NCBI RefSeq assembly: GCF_007678255.1
Contig: NZ_VEED01000009.1
Span: 162,808-226,807, forward strand
Direction of reading: 5' to 3'
DNA: 64,000 nucleotides
Origin: Bacillus sp. X1(2014)
GTDB taxonomy: Bacteria; Bacillota; Bacilli; Bacillales_B; DSM-18226
In this document: positions 1 through 10,228 of the stretch, one piece after another
Numbering within the stretch: position 1 is the stretch's first letter
Layout: each line of letters opens with the position of its first letter
The notes under the pieces: generated by a model
What the model was told of the DNA's origin: nothing
The model's database searches: none
Seen by the model: only the letters and a program-made list of their open reading frames with translations
Program-made: the position numbers and the translations under genes

Positions 1-1407
1 ACTACCCAATTCAGCGATCATTGAAGGAGACCAAACGAAGACTGGGAGTTTTTCCTCATCATATAATACATCGAACAAATGATCGAGAGACCCACTTTCC
101 ACTTCCAACACCTTTTGAAACCAATGATTCCATGTATATTTCATGTCTTCTTGACTTGGTTTCTTCTGGATTCCTTCATTGGCCATCTTAATAAACTGAA
201 TATATTTCTTTGTATGGCTGTCTTCTACTAATTCATCTTGTGCTGTTTGAGGCAGTTCTAATAATAATTGGTACGCCTCTTTTTGGACATCGCTTGAAAA
301 AGTTTCAAACCCAATTACCGCCAACATCCCTACTTTTTCTTTCGAAAGACTGCATGCTTGAAGCGCTAAATAGGCATCATCAATTTGACCATTTAACAGA
401 TATTCTTTTGCACGATTTTCAGGAGAAAGAGTAGGTTTTACCGGTGGTTCAACTGAAACCACAAACTTGGATTCTAAAAATGCGATTAATGCCAACGTGT
501 CTTCTAGTTTGACTTGATTTTTAATAAAGTTGAGTTTTTCTCGGTTCTGTTCAACGGTTGCTTCATATGCAAAGATTCGTAAGATATGGTCCTCTGCAAT
601 TCCCAGGTGGGTATCTAGTAACAATCTGAGTTGGAAACGATTGACCTTAAAATTCTCGTAACTTGCTTCGAAATGGCCTTCAATTTCAAAATCTGCAAGT
701 TTTACAAAGTAAAAGGCCGTTAACAATGAAACCTTTACGTCCTTCGGAATCCGCTGAAGTCCTGAAAGTGCTTCGTATTCCTTCCAGTGCCAAATGTCTT
801 TCCATTTGTTTTGCGCGGACCATAATTCGACTTGAAGAAATAGAAAATTTTCATCGGAAACATAATGTCCTTCACGGATGACGCCGAGCGTTTTTTCCGC
901 CTCACCCCACTCTTTCAATTCGAGCTGTTGGCGAAATTTGTTCCGTAGGGTATAGGCATTGATTACGGATTCTTGCCAGATGATCACTGGCTTTCGATCC
1001 GCAACGGTCATCCAGAGTTTTAACGAATCCCAAATCGCTGATTCCTTCTCGACAGTTGTCATATACATATAGAAGCCATTCGGAAAAACTTCACTGCCTA
1101 ATCGGCCTAATTCAGAGGCTTGTCGGCTAAACAAGCGCTTTTGGTCTTGTTCATCACTACGATAGGGAAAAATGAATTTTTTCAACGAAGCGTAATCAAT
1201 CGTAAGTTTTTGCTCGTCACCTTGTAAACAAAGCCATAGGATTTCATTTTTCATTGGGAATGGCAGGATTGCCGTTTCTCCATTTGCATAACGGTCGATC
1301 ATTTCCTGACAGACAGGATGATCGACAAACAGTTCATGGTTGATTTCGGTTACTTTATACTTGGACCCGTTCGCTTTTAATAAAAATCGAATGAACTCTG
1401 TCTTCAT
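1..1407 (-). CDS. dpdD: DpdD, copy 1 (C-terminus cut by window edge)
   Basis: Open reading frame with an ATG at 1407 that runs off the left edge, so at least 469 residues are visible and the C-terminus is missing. The ATG overlaps the dpdK stop by 4 bp (ATGA), typical of translational coupling. The visible part is an alpha-helical, tetratricopeptide-like scaffold without a catalytic motif I recognise. It matches the second dpdD copy (17158-19404) in position and in local patterns such as LGRLG/LRRLGE, GFYMYM and the KLW(G/M) segment. DpdD is a required but biochemically uncharacterised member of the Dpd restriction complex. Family assignment comes from order (E-F-G-H-I-J-K-D) and similarity to copy 2, not from a domain. 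Confidence 0.72.
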   Translation of the reverse strand, partial: MKTEFIRFLLKANGSKYKVTEINHELFVDHPVCQEMIDRYANGETAILPFPMKNEILWLCLQGDEQKLTIDYASLKKFIFPYRSDEQDQKRLFSRQASELGRLGSEVFPNGFYMYMTTVEKESAIWDSLKLWMTVADRKPVIIWQESVINAYTLRNKFRQQLELKEWGEAEKTLGVIREGHYVSDENFLFLQVELWSAQNKWKDIWHWKEYEALSGLQRIPKDVKVSLLTAFYFVKLADFEIEGHFEASYENFKVNRFQLRLLLDTHLGIAEDHILRIFAYEATVEQNREKLNFIKNQVKLEDTLALIAFLESKFVVSVEPPVKPTLSPENRAKEYLLNGQIDDAYLALQACSLSKEKVGMLAVIGFETFSSDVQKEAYQLLLELPQTAQDELVEDSHTKKYIQFIKMANEGIQKKPSQEDMKYTWNHWFQKVLEVESGSLDHLFDVLYDEEKLPVFVWSPSMIAELGS

Positions 1408-1910
1408 ATCGCATCCGCCTCCTCCCAACGCTGCCGAAAGGCAATTAGAGCTTCATTCACTTCAGATTGATTCGCTGTTGTCCGAATGCTTTCTTTATTT
1501 AAATAGATTCCGCTATACGTAAAATTCATGGAGCCATGGACAAATATATGATCGGTGACCAAGCCCTTATCATGATTTTGCTCCAGTTTTCGAAAATCCA
1601 CCTGGTGATAAAGGGCTTCAATCAATGGCTTGGTCTCTTCCCGTTCATGATCACAAATAATCCTTACCGTCATCCCTTTCCAAGCCAAGGTCGAAAGGAT
1701 GTCTGAGAGATAGATGGTTTTCGATTTGATCATCGGAAACACATCGGTATACTGGTTATGCCGGTTCTCAATTAAGGGTGCGTTGCTCAAAAACGGTGAA
1801 ATCAAATAGAGTTCCCTACTGGGGTTCATCGCTTCGGCAACAAACAAAGACACAAGATAGTCCCGGAGTACATCACTACCTCCGAAGGAACGAATGATTC
1901 GATTAGACAT
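1404..1910 (-). CDS. dpdK: DpdK, phospholipase D-like nuclease, copy 1
   Basis: A 168-residue protein with a single phospholipase-D/HKD-type site near the C-terminus: HDKGLVTD at about residues 113-120, followed by GSMNFT, the usual strand after the HxKxxxxD motif. One-HKD proteins of this size normally dimerise to build one active site, as in Nuc-type endonucleases, so this is the best candidate for the DNA-cutting subunit of the module (inference). The start has GGAGG seven bases upstream. The gene overlaps dpdJ by 8 bp and dpdD by 4 bp. The duplicate (19397-19933) keeps HSKGLLGD and GSMNFT, so both nucleases look intact. Confidence 0.82.
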   Translation of the reverse strand: MSNRIIRSFGGSDVLRDYLVSLFVAEAMNPSRELYLISPFLSNAPLIENRHNQYTDVFPMIKSKTIYLSDILSTLAWKGMTVRIICDHEREETKPLIEALYHQVDFRKLEQNHDKGLVTDHIFVHGSMNFTYSGIYLNKESIRTTANQSEVNEALIAFRQRWEEADAI

Positions 1911-4900
1911 AGGAAACCTCCCTTACACTGACATCATAAAACCAATTGTCGCCATTGTTTGTGACTCGTTCTAAGAACGGATAGTACAATTGGAATTTGA
2001 ATTCGATTGGTGTATGGAATAAACGGAACAATTTCTGTTGTAAACCATCCCGATCTGCTGTCGACACCACAACCCTTAAGCGTTTTTCTGCTTCCAATGT
2101 TTTGGTTGCATTTGCGATGAACTCAGAACTTGGATAGTGATGGACTTCATGGGTAGGTTTCACTAATGCCCGTAATAAAAGCCTGGAAGGTTTTAAAAAT
2201 GACTGATAGGGACTGTATAGATTTAAACATTCCGGGCATGAATCATGACAATCATGGAGTAAAAACGACTCCAAGAATAAAAAGGTTTGTTTATCTGCAT
2301 TTAACTGTAAATTCACTGCTTGCATCAGAACCTTTAGTTTACTAGCAATTTCATCCCGACGTAAACTCGCAACCGAAAATACATTTGGTGAAATTTGAAA
2401 TTGTAATCGTTCCTGCTCATTCTCCCAGAACTCATGAATTTCTTTCATAAACAAATCGGTTTGCTTCGATCGATTACTTCGGAAAAATTTGCCTGACATC
2501 CCGATCACTAAATCGCGTTTCGGCGGGATTCCCAACTGGTCAAGCACACCTTGCAGCTGACGTAAGTACCCTTGCTGAACCTCCATCCTTTGTTCCATGC
2601 GGATCTTTTCAATTAAAGAAGATAGGTTCTCTTTTTCAATATGATTCAGCACCGATTTAAGTGAAGACGCAATGGTATTTCTTGGACAATGGTTGATATT
2701 GCTCGAAAAGAGTTCTTCAAATAGCGATGGGTTATGCTTTAGTGAAGAAACAATCTTTGTAATAATTCCCAAGCCTCCAGATTCTGTCTCCGAAATCCAT
2801 ATACTATTTTCCACTACATCTACATTCGTATCTTCCGTATTCACATCTGGCAGCATTTCTTCAAGCGCTGCTTTAATAGTCGCAGCTATAGAATCGATGA
2901 TTGTTAGCTTCATCCACTCGTGGAAGTCTTGATTTTTTGCTAAATCTCCCTCCAGCGTTTCTAAATGCATTAATATTCGATTCATTAACGAAGAATTGGC
3001 AATGAATTCCTGCAGTGTTTTCTTTACCTTTGTATCATCGGTAGTCCCGCTATTATCTTCATCCGTGACAATCGTGGTTAGGAAGATGGCTTCTAATGTC
3101 CGGTTTGAAATCCTCACTAAGTCCCGCTTATTTTCCTTGATAGCTTCAGGCAATGTCATGTTCTTACTAATACTAATCGCTGTCACGGAAGATAAAACAA
3201 TTTGCAACAACCACTGACGTTGAAAGACATTTACTTTTTGCGAAACGTCAGGGTCATTTTTTAACAGATAATCAAAGAAGTCTGGTTTCGATACAGCATA
3301 GATTTGTTGTCCTAGTTGAGACTTTATTAACTCTAGCGTATTCACGCTTTTAACATCAAAGCGAATCGCATCCACATAGCGTTGAAATCCGATGGCACAA
3401 TCTTTTCCTTGGAATTCGAACTTACAAACAAATGGTGTTTCTTCACCCTTTGTTGTCTTCTTGACCCCTTCTCCGTTTATCGCATACCTAGTCATTTTGA
3501 CGGAATTATGTTCATCACTCGTAAAATACTCAATTTTTTCAAACGTTTCTTTTAATGCACTTTGAATCGGAAATTCTATACTGTTCTTTGATGTATGCTG
3601 AATCGGTTGGATGTCTAAATTCCAATTATACCTTCCACTTGAGCGGTCTGAAATATCCGGTGGTATTGTTGCTAACGTAAGTGATGTCGGTTCATAAACA
3701 CCAATTGCTTGCTCTTCATGCTGAACGGTTTCAATCCAACGGGAACTCATTACCTCTGATTTCACATCCACAACCCCATCCTCATTCATGGAGAGCCAAT
3801 GTGCTTCCTTCACGCGATAGGCATTGACATAGCGCTTGGATACATTTCCAGGGGCAAACTCCATCATCCCTTGAACAAGCGGTTGATAATTAACCTTTTC
3901 CGCTTTCGGAATATGCAGAGCGAGTTCTGAAATATCCAGCGAGGAAAATAACGTCCTCGGGATATACCCAATCAATGGATTTGTGGAGCGTTCTTCCACT
4001 GGGATAAAGGAAAACTGTTCTTTCAATTGTGTATAAACCGTTGGCAATACATCAAAGAAGATTGACCGTGGTTCGCTCCAGGCAATCCTTTTAACGGTTT
4101 CTTCATCGACTTGAAGTGAATTCTTCCAGTAATCGATGAGATCCCTGTCATGCCCTTCCAAAACATCACGAATACTGGTTAAAATAATATCCGAATAATT
4201 TCGATTTCGAATATTTCCTGTTGCACTTAATTTATCACGAACATCGAGTCGCTTCGACTGTTTATAAAGGCGGTCCATCAACCATTCCATAAACGAAAAC
4301 ACCATTTGAATCCGGAGTATATTCGAATTTTGGATCGGCAGATACATTTCATTTAGGTTCGGTTGAAAATATAATTCTGGGTAATCATATACAAACCGGT
4401 CACGCCCATAGGCGGACGAAACGACCACCATCCAGGGTCTCATTCCGCGAACACGACCAGCACGTCCTTTCCTTTGTAAAAAGGACGCTAAATTACGCGG
4501 TGCTTTATGTTGAATGACAGCCCCAACTTTTGGATCATTGTACCCTACCTCTAATGTACTTGTAGCAATAACCAGCTTCGCATTTTCATTAACGCCTTTA
4601 TGTTGCGATGATGTGATATCTACCTGCATCGGCAATTTTAATGCTTCTGGATCAATTCTTGTTGGTGTAACCCAGATTTGTCCGGTTTTGGAGCGCTCAT
4701 TAAATGTATTGGTCAAAACATTACTTTTGATTAAAGAAATAATCTCGCCTTCATCACGGTACTTACTAAGATTATTTTTGCCTTCAGCTTCCAGTTCGAT
4801 ATGAAACCAGCGATTAATGACATCTAGTTTATCGGTAAATCCAAATAATTTGGAGCCAATCGCCCCTTTTGATACATCTTGATTAATGGGGTCGAGCATC

Positions 4901-6366
4901 CTTCCAAGTAACATCGCAGTTTGAACAGAAGTTGATAATAGTGCTGCGGCGGAGAAAGGGTCACCACGGACCACTAAATTATATTCCACACCCTCTGACA
5001 CTAAATCGGGATCCGCCGGAGTAATATACTCGATATACCTTTCCTCTAAACCAGCCAATTGTGAGAAAAAGCTGCTTGGATTTGAAAGAGTTGCGGAGAG
5101 ACCGATAAATTGAATCCCCCGATGCGGATTGAATTGCTTCAATAAATATTTTAATCGTCTCAGTAAATAAGCAACATGTGCACCTGTTACTCCTTCGTAC
5201 ACATGGACCTCGTCTAAAAGAATAAACAGTGGCGGGCGTGATGAATATACGCCAAATAAATCATTTTCATACGAATTTGGCAGTTTTCGGTTAATCATCT
5301 CGGTTGTCGTAAACAAGATATCCGGTGCTGATTTGTTCATGCGATGACGGGTCAGGAAAATATTCTCCTCACCAATCACCATGTCACAATCCGAACAATG
5401 TAAACGTTCTGTTTCCTCTTCCACATCCTCTTCCAACCAAATCATCGGACTCGAACATTTCGGGCAACCAAAAAATGGAGATTCGTAGCCATCTTTAGTT
5501 TTTTTCCATTTCCGGTCTTTGTGTGAGTGGACATCAGAAGCCCGCTGTGGTGTGTCCCCATATAAACCGCCAATCGTCAGTGGGCGAATCCCGAGGTCCT
5601 CACAGAGTGAATTGAGTGTCAAGATCTCTGAAAGCGCTTCACGATATTGGTCTTTCAACAATTCCACGCGCGGATAGAGTCCAATTACCTTTGTCCAATT
5701 CGTTTGATCCTTATAAAGTGTCTCAATAAGCGCAGCAAATGCTGGTATGTAAAAGGATTTTGTTTTCCCAGACCCAGTCCCTGCTCCAATCACCGTTCCA
5801 GAATCAAACTTACTTCTTGATTGGGCTAAAATCCGGATTAATGAATCCAATTGAAATTGTGAAAGTAATAATTCCCCATCCTTAAGCAATTTCGAAACGA
5901 CTTTTCTATGTATATGGGATATGCCAATCACTGAATTCAGTTTCTCATTGATCTTATCCATCGGAACATCACGCCGAGGATATTTTCGGTACGTCAACAT
6001 TGGTTTGATATTGCTGACTAAGTTTTTTCCTGATTGCCAATCCTCATGGGTAAAGCGCTGTTTCAATAAATACAACAACCGAATGGTGTCCGCAAATCGT
6101 GACCGATACAACCCTTTTATTAATGGAAAAAGTAGCTTTCGATCTACCAAATTATTGATGACAGACATATAATCGTCTTCGGTTAATCCCTGTTTTTCAA
6201 CCAATTCTTCTAAAAAAGAAGTAGGGGGCTGGCGCAGAAGATTCCGTACCTCTTCTTCTGCGTCAACACCGCCCCCAATAAAACCCCATTCAAGTAACTG
6301 GTTTTCTTTCAACTCAATCTGCGTTAAGATTTCCTCAGCAAGAATGTCAAAATCAGTTCGCTTCAT
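1903..6366 (-). CDS. dpdJ: DpdJ, large DExH helicase, copy 1
   Basis: A 1487-residue superfamily 2 helicase. Walker A is GAGTGSGKT at residues 194-202, the DExH box is LLDEVH, the SAT motif is GLSATL and motif VI is QRKGRAGR. Between motifs I and II a CPKC...CSDC pair (near residue 300) looks like a zinc ribbon. Near the C-terminus CHDSCPECL resembles the terminal cysteine cluster of DUF1998-type helicases such as DrmB or MrfA. The role is probably ATP-driven translocation or unwinding of target DNA in the Dpd restriction complex. The start has AAGGAGAG nine bases upstream and lies 15 bp after dpdI. The second copy (19930-24468) is clearly homologous through the helicase core but diverged, and lacks the C-terminal cysteines. 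Confidence 0.83.
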   Translation of the reverse strand: MKRTDFDILAEEILTQIELKENQLLEWGFIGGGVDAEEEVRNLLRQPPTSFLEELVEKQGLTEDDYMSVINNLVDRKLLFPLIKGLYRSRFADTIRLLYLLKQRFTHEDWQSGKNLVSNIKPMLTYRKYPRRDVPMDKINEKLNSVIGISHIHRKVVSKLLKDGELLLSQFQLDSLIRILAQSRSKFDSGTVIGAGTGSGKTKSFYIPAFAALIETLYKDQTNWTKVIGLYPRVELLKDQYREALSEILTLNSLCEDLGIRPLTIGGLYGDTPQRASDVHSHKDRKWKKTKDGYESPFFGCPKCSSPMIWLEEDVEEETERLHCSDCDMVIGEENIFLTRHRMNKSAPDILFTTTEMINRKLPNSYENDLFGVYSSRPPLFILLDEVHVYEGVTGAHVAYLLRRLKYLLKQFNPHRGIQFIGLSATLSNPSSFFSQLAGLEERYIEYITPADPDLVSEGVEYNLVVRGDPFSAAALLSTSVQTAMLLGRMLDPINQDVSKGAIGSKLFGFTDKLDVINRWFHIELEAEGKNNLSKYRDEGEIISLIKSNVLTNTFNERSKTGQIWVTPTRIDPEALKLPMQVDITSSQHKGVNENAKLVIATSTLEVGYNDPKVGAVIQHKAPRNLASFLQRKGRAGRVRGMRPWMVVVSSAYGRDRFVYDYPELYFQPNLNEMYLPIQNSNILRIQMVFSFMEWLMDRLYKQSKRLDVRDKLSATGNIRNRNYSDIILTSIRDVLEGHDRDLIDYWKNSLQVDEETVKRIAWSEPRSIFFDVLPTVYTQLKEQFSFIPVEERSTNPLIGYIPRTLFSSLDISELALHIPKAEKVNYQPLVQGMMEFAPGNVSKRYVNAYRVKEAHWLSMNEDGVVDVKSEVMSSRWIETVQHEEQAIGVYEPTSLTLATIPPDISDRSSGRYNWNLDIQPIQHTSKNSIEFPIQSALKETFEKIEYFTSDEHNSVKMTRYAINGEGVKKTTKGEETPFVCKFEFQGKDCAIGFQRYVDAIRFDVKSVNTLELIKSQLGQQIYAVSKPDFFDYLLKNDPDVSQKVNVFQRQWLLQIVLSSVTAISISKNMTLPEAIKENKRDLVRISNRTLEAIFLTTIVTDEDNSGTTDDTKVKKTLQEFIANSSLMNRILMHLETLEGDLAKNQDFHEWMKLTIIDSIAATIKAALEEMLPDVNTEDTNVDVVENSIWISETESGGLGIITKIVSSLKHNPSLFEELFSSNINHCPRNTIASSLKSVLNHIEKENLSSLIEKIRMEQRMEVQQGYLRQLQGVLDQLGIPPKRDLVIGMSGKFFRSNRSKQTDLFMKEIHEFWENEQERLQFQISPNVFSVASLRRDEIASKLKVLMQAVNLQLNADKQTFLFLESFLLHDCHDSCPECLNLYSPYQSFLKPSRLLLRALVKPTHEVHHYPSSEFIANATKTLEAEKRLRVVVSTADRDGLQQKLFRLFHTPIEFKFQLYYPFLERVTNNGDNWFYDVSVREVSYV

Positions 6367-6381
6367 TCTCGGAAACTCTCC

Positions 6382-7038
6382 TTACTTGAATTTAATCACT
6401 AATTTGTTCGTCAGTTGTTTCGTACGCAGCCATGCTATCACTTCATCGGTCAAATCTTCTACTGTTGCCTGATTAGATGCCACTCTCGTTATGAATTCTT
6501 GAACACCTGTACTAGCATTCATTTCGGAAATCACTTTGTTGGCACTGTCAAAATGGTCATTGTAACGATTCAGGGTCGCAGGTGTTACCGGCCACTTTTT
6601 TTCAAAGGTCTTTAATTCTGTGATTAATTGTCTAATGTCCTGCGGGTTTTGAACGATGTTTTGCAGACTTTCAAGCAGGCCGATGATATCTTTGTTTTTA
6701 TTGCCTGCGTATATGGTCCACTTCATTTTTAAGTCGTCATCTAAGCTTTTAAATACTCTGGAAAACCCTATTAGTTCATCACGGCTCATCGTTTTAAGAC
6801 CGGTTTTCAATAAGGATTCTAATTTTTTGATTTCATATGAAAAATCCTTCTTCGGAAAAGCTTCTTGATCCATTTGATGAAGTGCATGAAAACTTCCTAA
6901 CGTCCCTTTGATTTTATTGATTTCTGTTTTTGCACTCTGACTAAATAGGTTGACTTTTCGTGCTTGGCGAAGTTGATTATCGATTTCACGATATTCTTCC
7001 AAAGTTTTCCGTGCTTCGGCAATTTTATTTAACAGCAT
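6382..7038 (-). CDS. dpdI: DpdI, copy 1
   Basis: A 218-residue, highly charged, predicted helical/coiled-coil protein with no catalytic motif. I chose the ATG at 7038 (MLLNKIAEARK) because AAAGGAG sits eight bases upstream and the start then overlaps the dpdH stop by 14 bp. The closing segment, in which a short EVIxWL motif leads to KLVIKFK, matches the second copy (EVIGWLKQHKL...SIKMIQ). DpdI has no known activity. Its place between the ATPase DpdH and the helicase DpdJ suggests a structural adaptor (inference). Confidence 0.7.
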   Translation of the reverse strand: MLLNKIAEARKTLEEYREIDNQLRQARKVNLFSQSAKTEINKIKGTLGSFHALHQMDQEAFPKKDFSYEIKKLESLLKTGLKTMSRDELIGFSRVFKSLDDDLKMKWTIYAGNKNKDIIGLLESLQNIVQNPQDIRQLITELKTFEKKWPVTPATLNRYNDHFDSANKVISEMNASTGVQEFITRVASNQATVEDLTDEVIAWLRTKQLTNKLVIKFK

Positions 7039-10000
7039 GATCTGCACTCCTTTCATGCAGTTCAGAGATAAAGTCTTTGATCGTATTTAACTCATCCTTT
7101 ACCTCAACAAGTGGATCACTTGAATAGGTGGATAACTCCGTCTTAAATGTGGTCACTTTCCGTTTCTTCTCCGTACTTTTTTCTTCCATCAACTTATTAA
7201 AATGATCTAATACACGGTAGAATGGCTGTACTTGAAGTGATGGATTATTCGATAATCCTACTAATTGCTCCAAAGATGAATCTGATTTGGCAAGATCTTG
7301 TAACGTAATAATTTTTGACACAATTTGTTCGTAATCTAAGATGCCCTGAGATAAAACTTCAAATTGGGAGGCCTGAAATGGTTCCTGGATTTCCATCAAA
7401 TAATCCAATAGACCTTTCATTTCTTTGACCGTTTTGTTAACAATCTCGACGGTTACTTTATCCCCTAAGATGGAATTAATCTTATCAATTACAACCGTTG
7501 AATGTTTTAATTCCTCATGAATCGCTTTTTTAAGGAGATTTTCGGATTGTAGGTTTGAAACAATGTTAACGGAAGTATACCAGGTACTAGAGCCTTTCGG
7601 TAATTTATCAAGGTGTAAAACAAAGTTTTGGGCTTTTAACTTGTTAATCGTGGAAATAATGTCATAAGCATCGTAAAAAAAGGTTGAAGTTGAAGATGCA
7701 AATTTAACATCACCCTGTAATTTATTAAAATATCTTCTGAAAAAGTCAGTATGTTCAGGGTTTAGCGATGTTGTAACATTAACCCATGGTTGACTATGCT
7801 GTTGGATAAAATCTTTATTTTTATTCTTCACTAATTGGAGATAAATCTCCTCATCTTTCTTTTCTTTACCTGTAAAACCATTCATAAGTGATGTCATAAA
7901 AAATTCAGCAGCAATCACATATTCTTCCATATCCCATTTTTCACCTGAGTAATCATATGGTTTTTTCAAGAAAGAAAGAATATGTTCTTTTTCAAGTTCG
8001 ATCCAGGTATGAAGTGATAAAAGTGCCATATGAGAACCATCAAAATTCCAACTTCCCTTTCCTTCATACTTATATTGTGCAAGAGCTACTAATGCATATC
8101 TCAATTGAATACTTCTATTAAACTTGAGAGCATTTTCTTCCTTTACTTTAAACCCTTTTGTTTGTCCTTCAATTAACACATAATTTGGTGAAAAGAAATC
8201 TTTAACGAGTATAGCAGGTATACCTTCCAGATCCCAATGAATATATTCACGGATGAATTTCATCAAATCACTTGTCATCCATATATTTGGTAGTGGTCCC
8301 CCTTTTACCCATTTCTCGATTTCACTTATTGCTTCATCCAATTCTGGATTTTTAGGCTTGTCGATAACCGTTGGATCTTTTTTACGTTCAACTTTTTCAA
8401 TAAATGGATCTGGCAGAACTGGTGGTTTCTTTCTATCTATTTGTGTACTTCCAGATCCGCCCCCTGGTTTTTTAACTACCCGGTCTGGATTAGGTGTGAT
8501 AACGGATTCACCTGATTTAGAGCCTTTTATACCTTCAATGGGTTCTAGCCCGAATGTTTTAAATACATCATCTTCCAAGCCGCCAACGTATCTCTTTTCA
8601 TTTATCATCTGTTGGTCTAAGGTTCCATTCCCCCAAATTCGGAACACGGTTTGATAACGGTCATTTAAGTGATTTGGCACTAATCTATTTAACACAAGTT
8701 CAGTAGTTGTGTCTTTCCAATTGGGTACTCTTATAAAATCAGCTTTAACTTTATCAATCTCCGGTGGAAATTGATCTTTTGGGCCATCGACTGTGTATTT
8801 TTGTATGTATTGCAATAATACTGTTTGTAAGAAATTACGTGGTGTCTGTATTTCTAGATTTGAAAAAAAGTTCCATAGTGCAGTTTTCGTAAATGGGAAA
8901 ATAGTTAATTCTATATTTCCTTCAATGTTAAAATTAGCCCATTCGTGTTTTTTAAATGCAGTTGCAATTGGAAACTCTTCAAGTAAATAACCATTTTTCT
9001 TCCATTCTTTGATTTGTGCATCATCTAAATATACAGCGTTGATGTACCGTGCTGCTAATTCCGCACATTCATTTTCATCTTTTATAACGACATTATCTAT
9101 TTCTATATGACTGGTAATTCTGTCTTTGATATTTCCAGGCATAGAGGTTTGATAATAACCGTTTGTAATACCTACAATGGATATCAATCTACAGAGAGAA
9201 TCATTTTCTTTATGGTCGGTGATTAATACCTCGACTAAGTCTTTATCCACACCCGTGAATGATGTGATATCTTCAATAAAAAGTGTTAAATTCTTGCCTT
9301 CCTTTTTTAACTCTTGACGTAAAAGAGTAAAGATATCTTTTAGGTCCGTTCCCCTTAAACTTAGACACTCTTGCACGACCTTATCAAGGAATTGATTTAG
9401 ATAACTTGCGAGCTCTTCACGAAATTCTTCCACTTCTTCCTGCTCATCAGGATGCGTTGATTCCTGAATTCCTCCAATTAACCTGAGGGCTCTCTTACTA
9501 ATATCCGTTTTTTTTAATTCCTGCGCCTGGGCAGAGGTTATATAAAAATCCTGAGGAACAAAATGAGGATCGACATCATTCATGACTTCATTATTTACAC
9601 CAGGTGCTAGTTTTTTCTGAATCCGGTCAATGGGTCCATTTTCTTTTAATAAAAATTCACGAGTTTCTTGACTGGATAGGTAATCTTGTAAGTTATTCCG
9701 CTTATTCGGTTTCAATTTCTTCTCATGTGAATCATCATCCTCTTGGACCGCCACCATAAAGTGTGCGAGAATGATATTCTTTAAATGTTGATTATCCAAA
9801 TGCTCATTAGCATCAATCAATTTTTTTAAGCGATGGGAGGTCTCGTGATTTTGGATCACTTTGGAATTAATGATCTGCAGTAATGCCCCTTTTAACGTAC
9901 TTTGCATCCTTGAAATAAAGATAACCGCTTCATTTTGAGCATCATTTTCATAATGTTCTTTAATCCATCTGATTAAATGCGATTTTCCTGAGCCATTATC

Positions 10001-10222
10001 CCCTTTAACGACATGGAACTGGTGACTTTGGCGGTTTTCCATAATAATCCGATAAAGATCGTTCTCATGGAAAAACTCCTCACCGCTTAAGAATAGGCTA
10101 TTGCTCATCATCTTTATTGCTTTGAAAGGCTTATGTGTTAGCATAAAGTAATCTTTATCTACTGTAATTGCATTTATTTGAAAGACATTCGAAAGTTTCT
10201 GCTTGTATTGTTTACTATCCAT
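7025..10222 (-). CDS. dpdH: DpdH, P-loop ATPase, copy 1
   Basis: A 1065-residue protein with an N-terminal AAA/STAND-like ATPase: Walker A GDNGSGKS at residues 74-81 and a Walker B-like LTLFIEDI in the low 300s. After the ATPase comes a proline/glycine/serine-rich linker near residue 580 and a long helical C-terminal half. It starts 7 bp after dpdG with AAAGGTTGA as ribosome site. The segment that holds a CxxCx5C cluster in copy 2 (25189-28260) and a similar one in the third copy (40168-42867) has no cysteines here. DpdH is thought to act as sensor or motor of the Dpd restriction complex; its exact function is unknown. Confidence 0.78.
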   Translation of the reverse strand: MDSKQYKQKLSNVFQINAITVDKDYFMLTHKPFKAIKMMSNSLFLSGEEFFHENDLYRIIMENRQSHQFHVVKGDNGSGKSHLIRWIKEHYENDAQNEAVIFISRMQSTLKGALLQIINSKVIQNHETSHRLKKLIDANEHLDNQHLKNIILAHFMVAVQEDDDSHEKKLKPNKRNNLQDYLSSQETREFLLKENGPIDRIQKKLAPGVNNEVMNDVDPHFVPQDFYITSAQAQELKKTDISKRALRLIGGIQESTHPDEQEEVEEFREELASYLNQFLDKVVQECLSLRGTDLKDIFTLLRQELKKEGKNLTLFIEDITSFTGVDKDLVEVLITDHKENDSLCRLISIVGITNGYYQTSMPGNIKDRITSHIEIDNVVIKDENECAELAARYINAVYLDDAQIKEWKKNGYLLEEFPIATAFKKHEWANFNIEGNIELTIFPFTKTALWNFFSNLEIQTPRNFLQTVLLQYIQKYTVDGPKDQFPPEIDKVKADFIRVPNWKDTTTELVLNRLVPNHLNDRYQTVFRIWGNGTLDQQMINEKRYVGGLEDDVFKTFGLEPIEGIKGSKSGESVITPNPDRVVKKPGGGSGSTQIDRKKPPVLPDPFIEKVERKKDPTVIDKPKNPELDEAISEIEKWVKGGPLPNIWMTSDLMKFIREYIHWDLEGIPAILVKDFFSPNYVLIEGQTKGFKVKEENALKFNRSIQLRYALVALAQYKYEGKGSWNFDGSHMALLSLHTWIELEKEHILSFLKKPYDYSGEKWDMEEYVIAAEFFMTSLMNGFTGKEKKDEEIYLQLVKNKNKDFIQQHSQPWVNVTTSLNPEHTDFFRRYFNKLQGDVKFASSTSTFFYDAYDIISTINKLKAQNFVLHLDKLPKGSSTWYTSVNIVSNLQSENLLKKAIHEELKHSTVVIDKINSILGDKVTVEIVNKTVKEMKGLLDYLMEIQEPFQASQFEVLSQGILDYEQIVSKIITLQDLAKSDSSLEQLVGLSNNPSLQVQPFYRVLDHFNKLMEEKSTEKKRKVTTFKTELSTYSSDPLVEVKDELNTIKDFISELHERSADHAVK

Positions 10223-10228
10223 TTTCTA

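Noticed and set aside
4514..4804. Plus-strand reading frames inside the dpd genes
   Set aside because: They are antisense to conserved helicase segments and have no ribosome sites.
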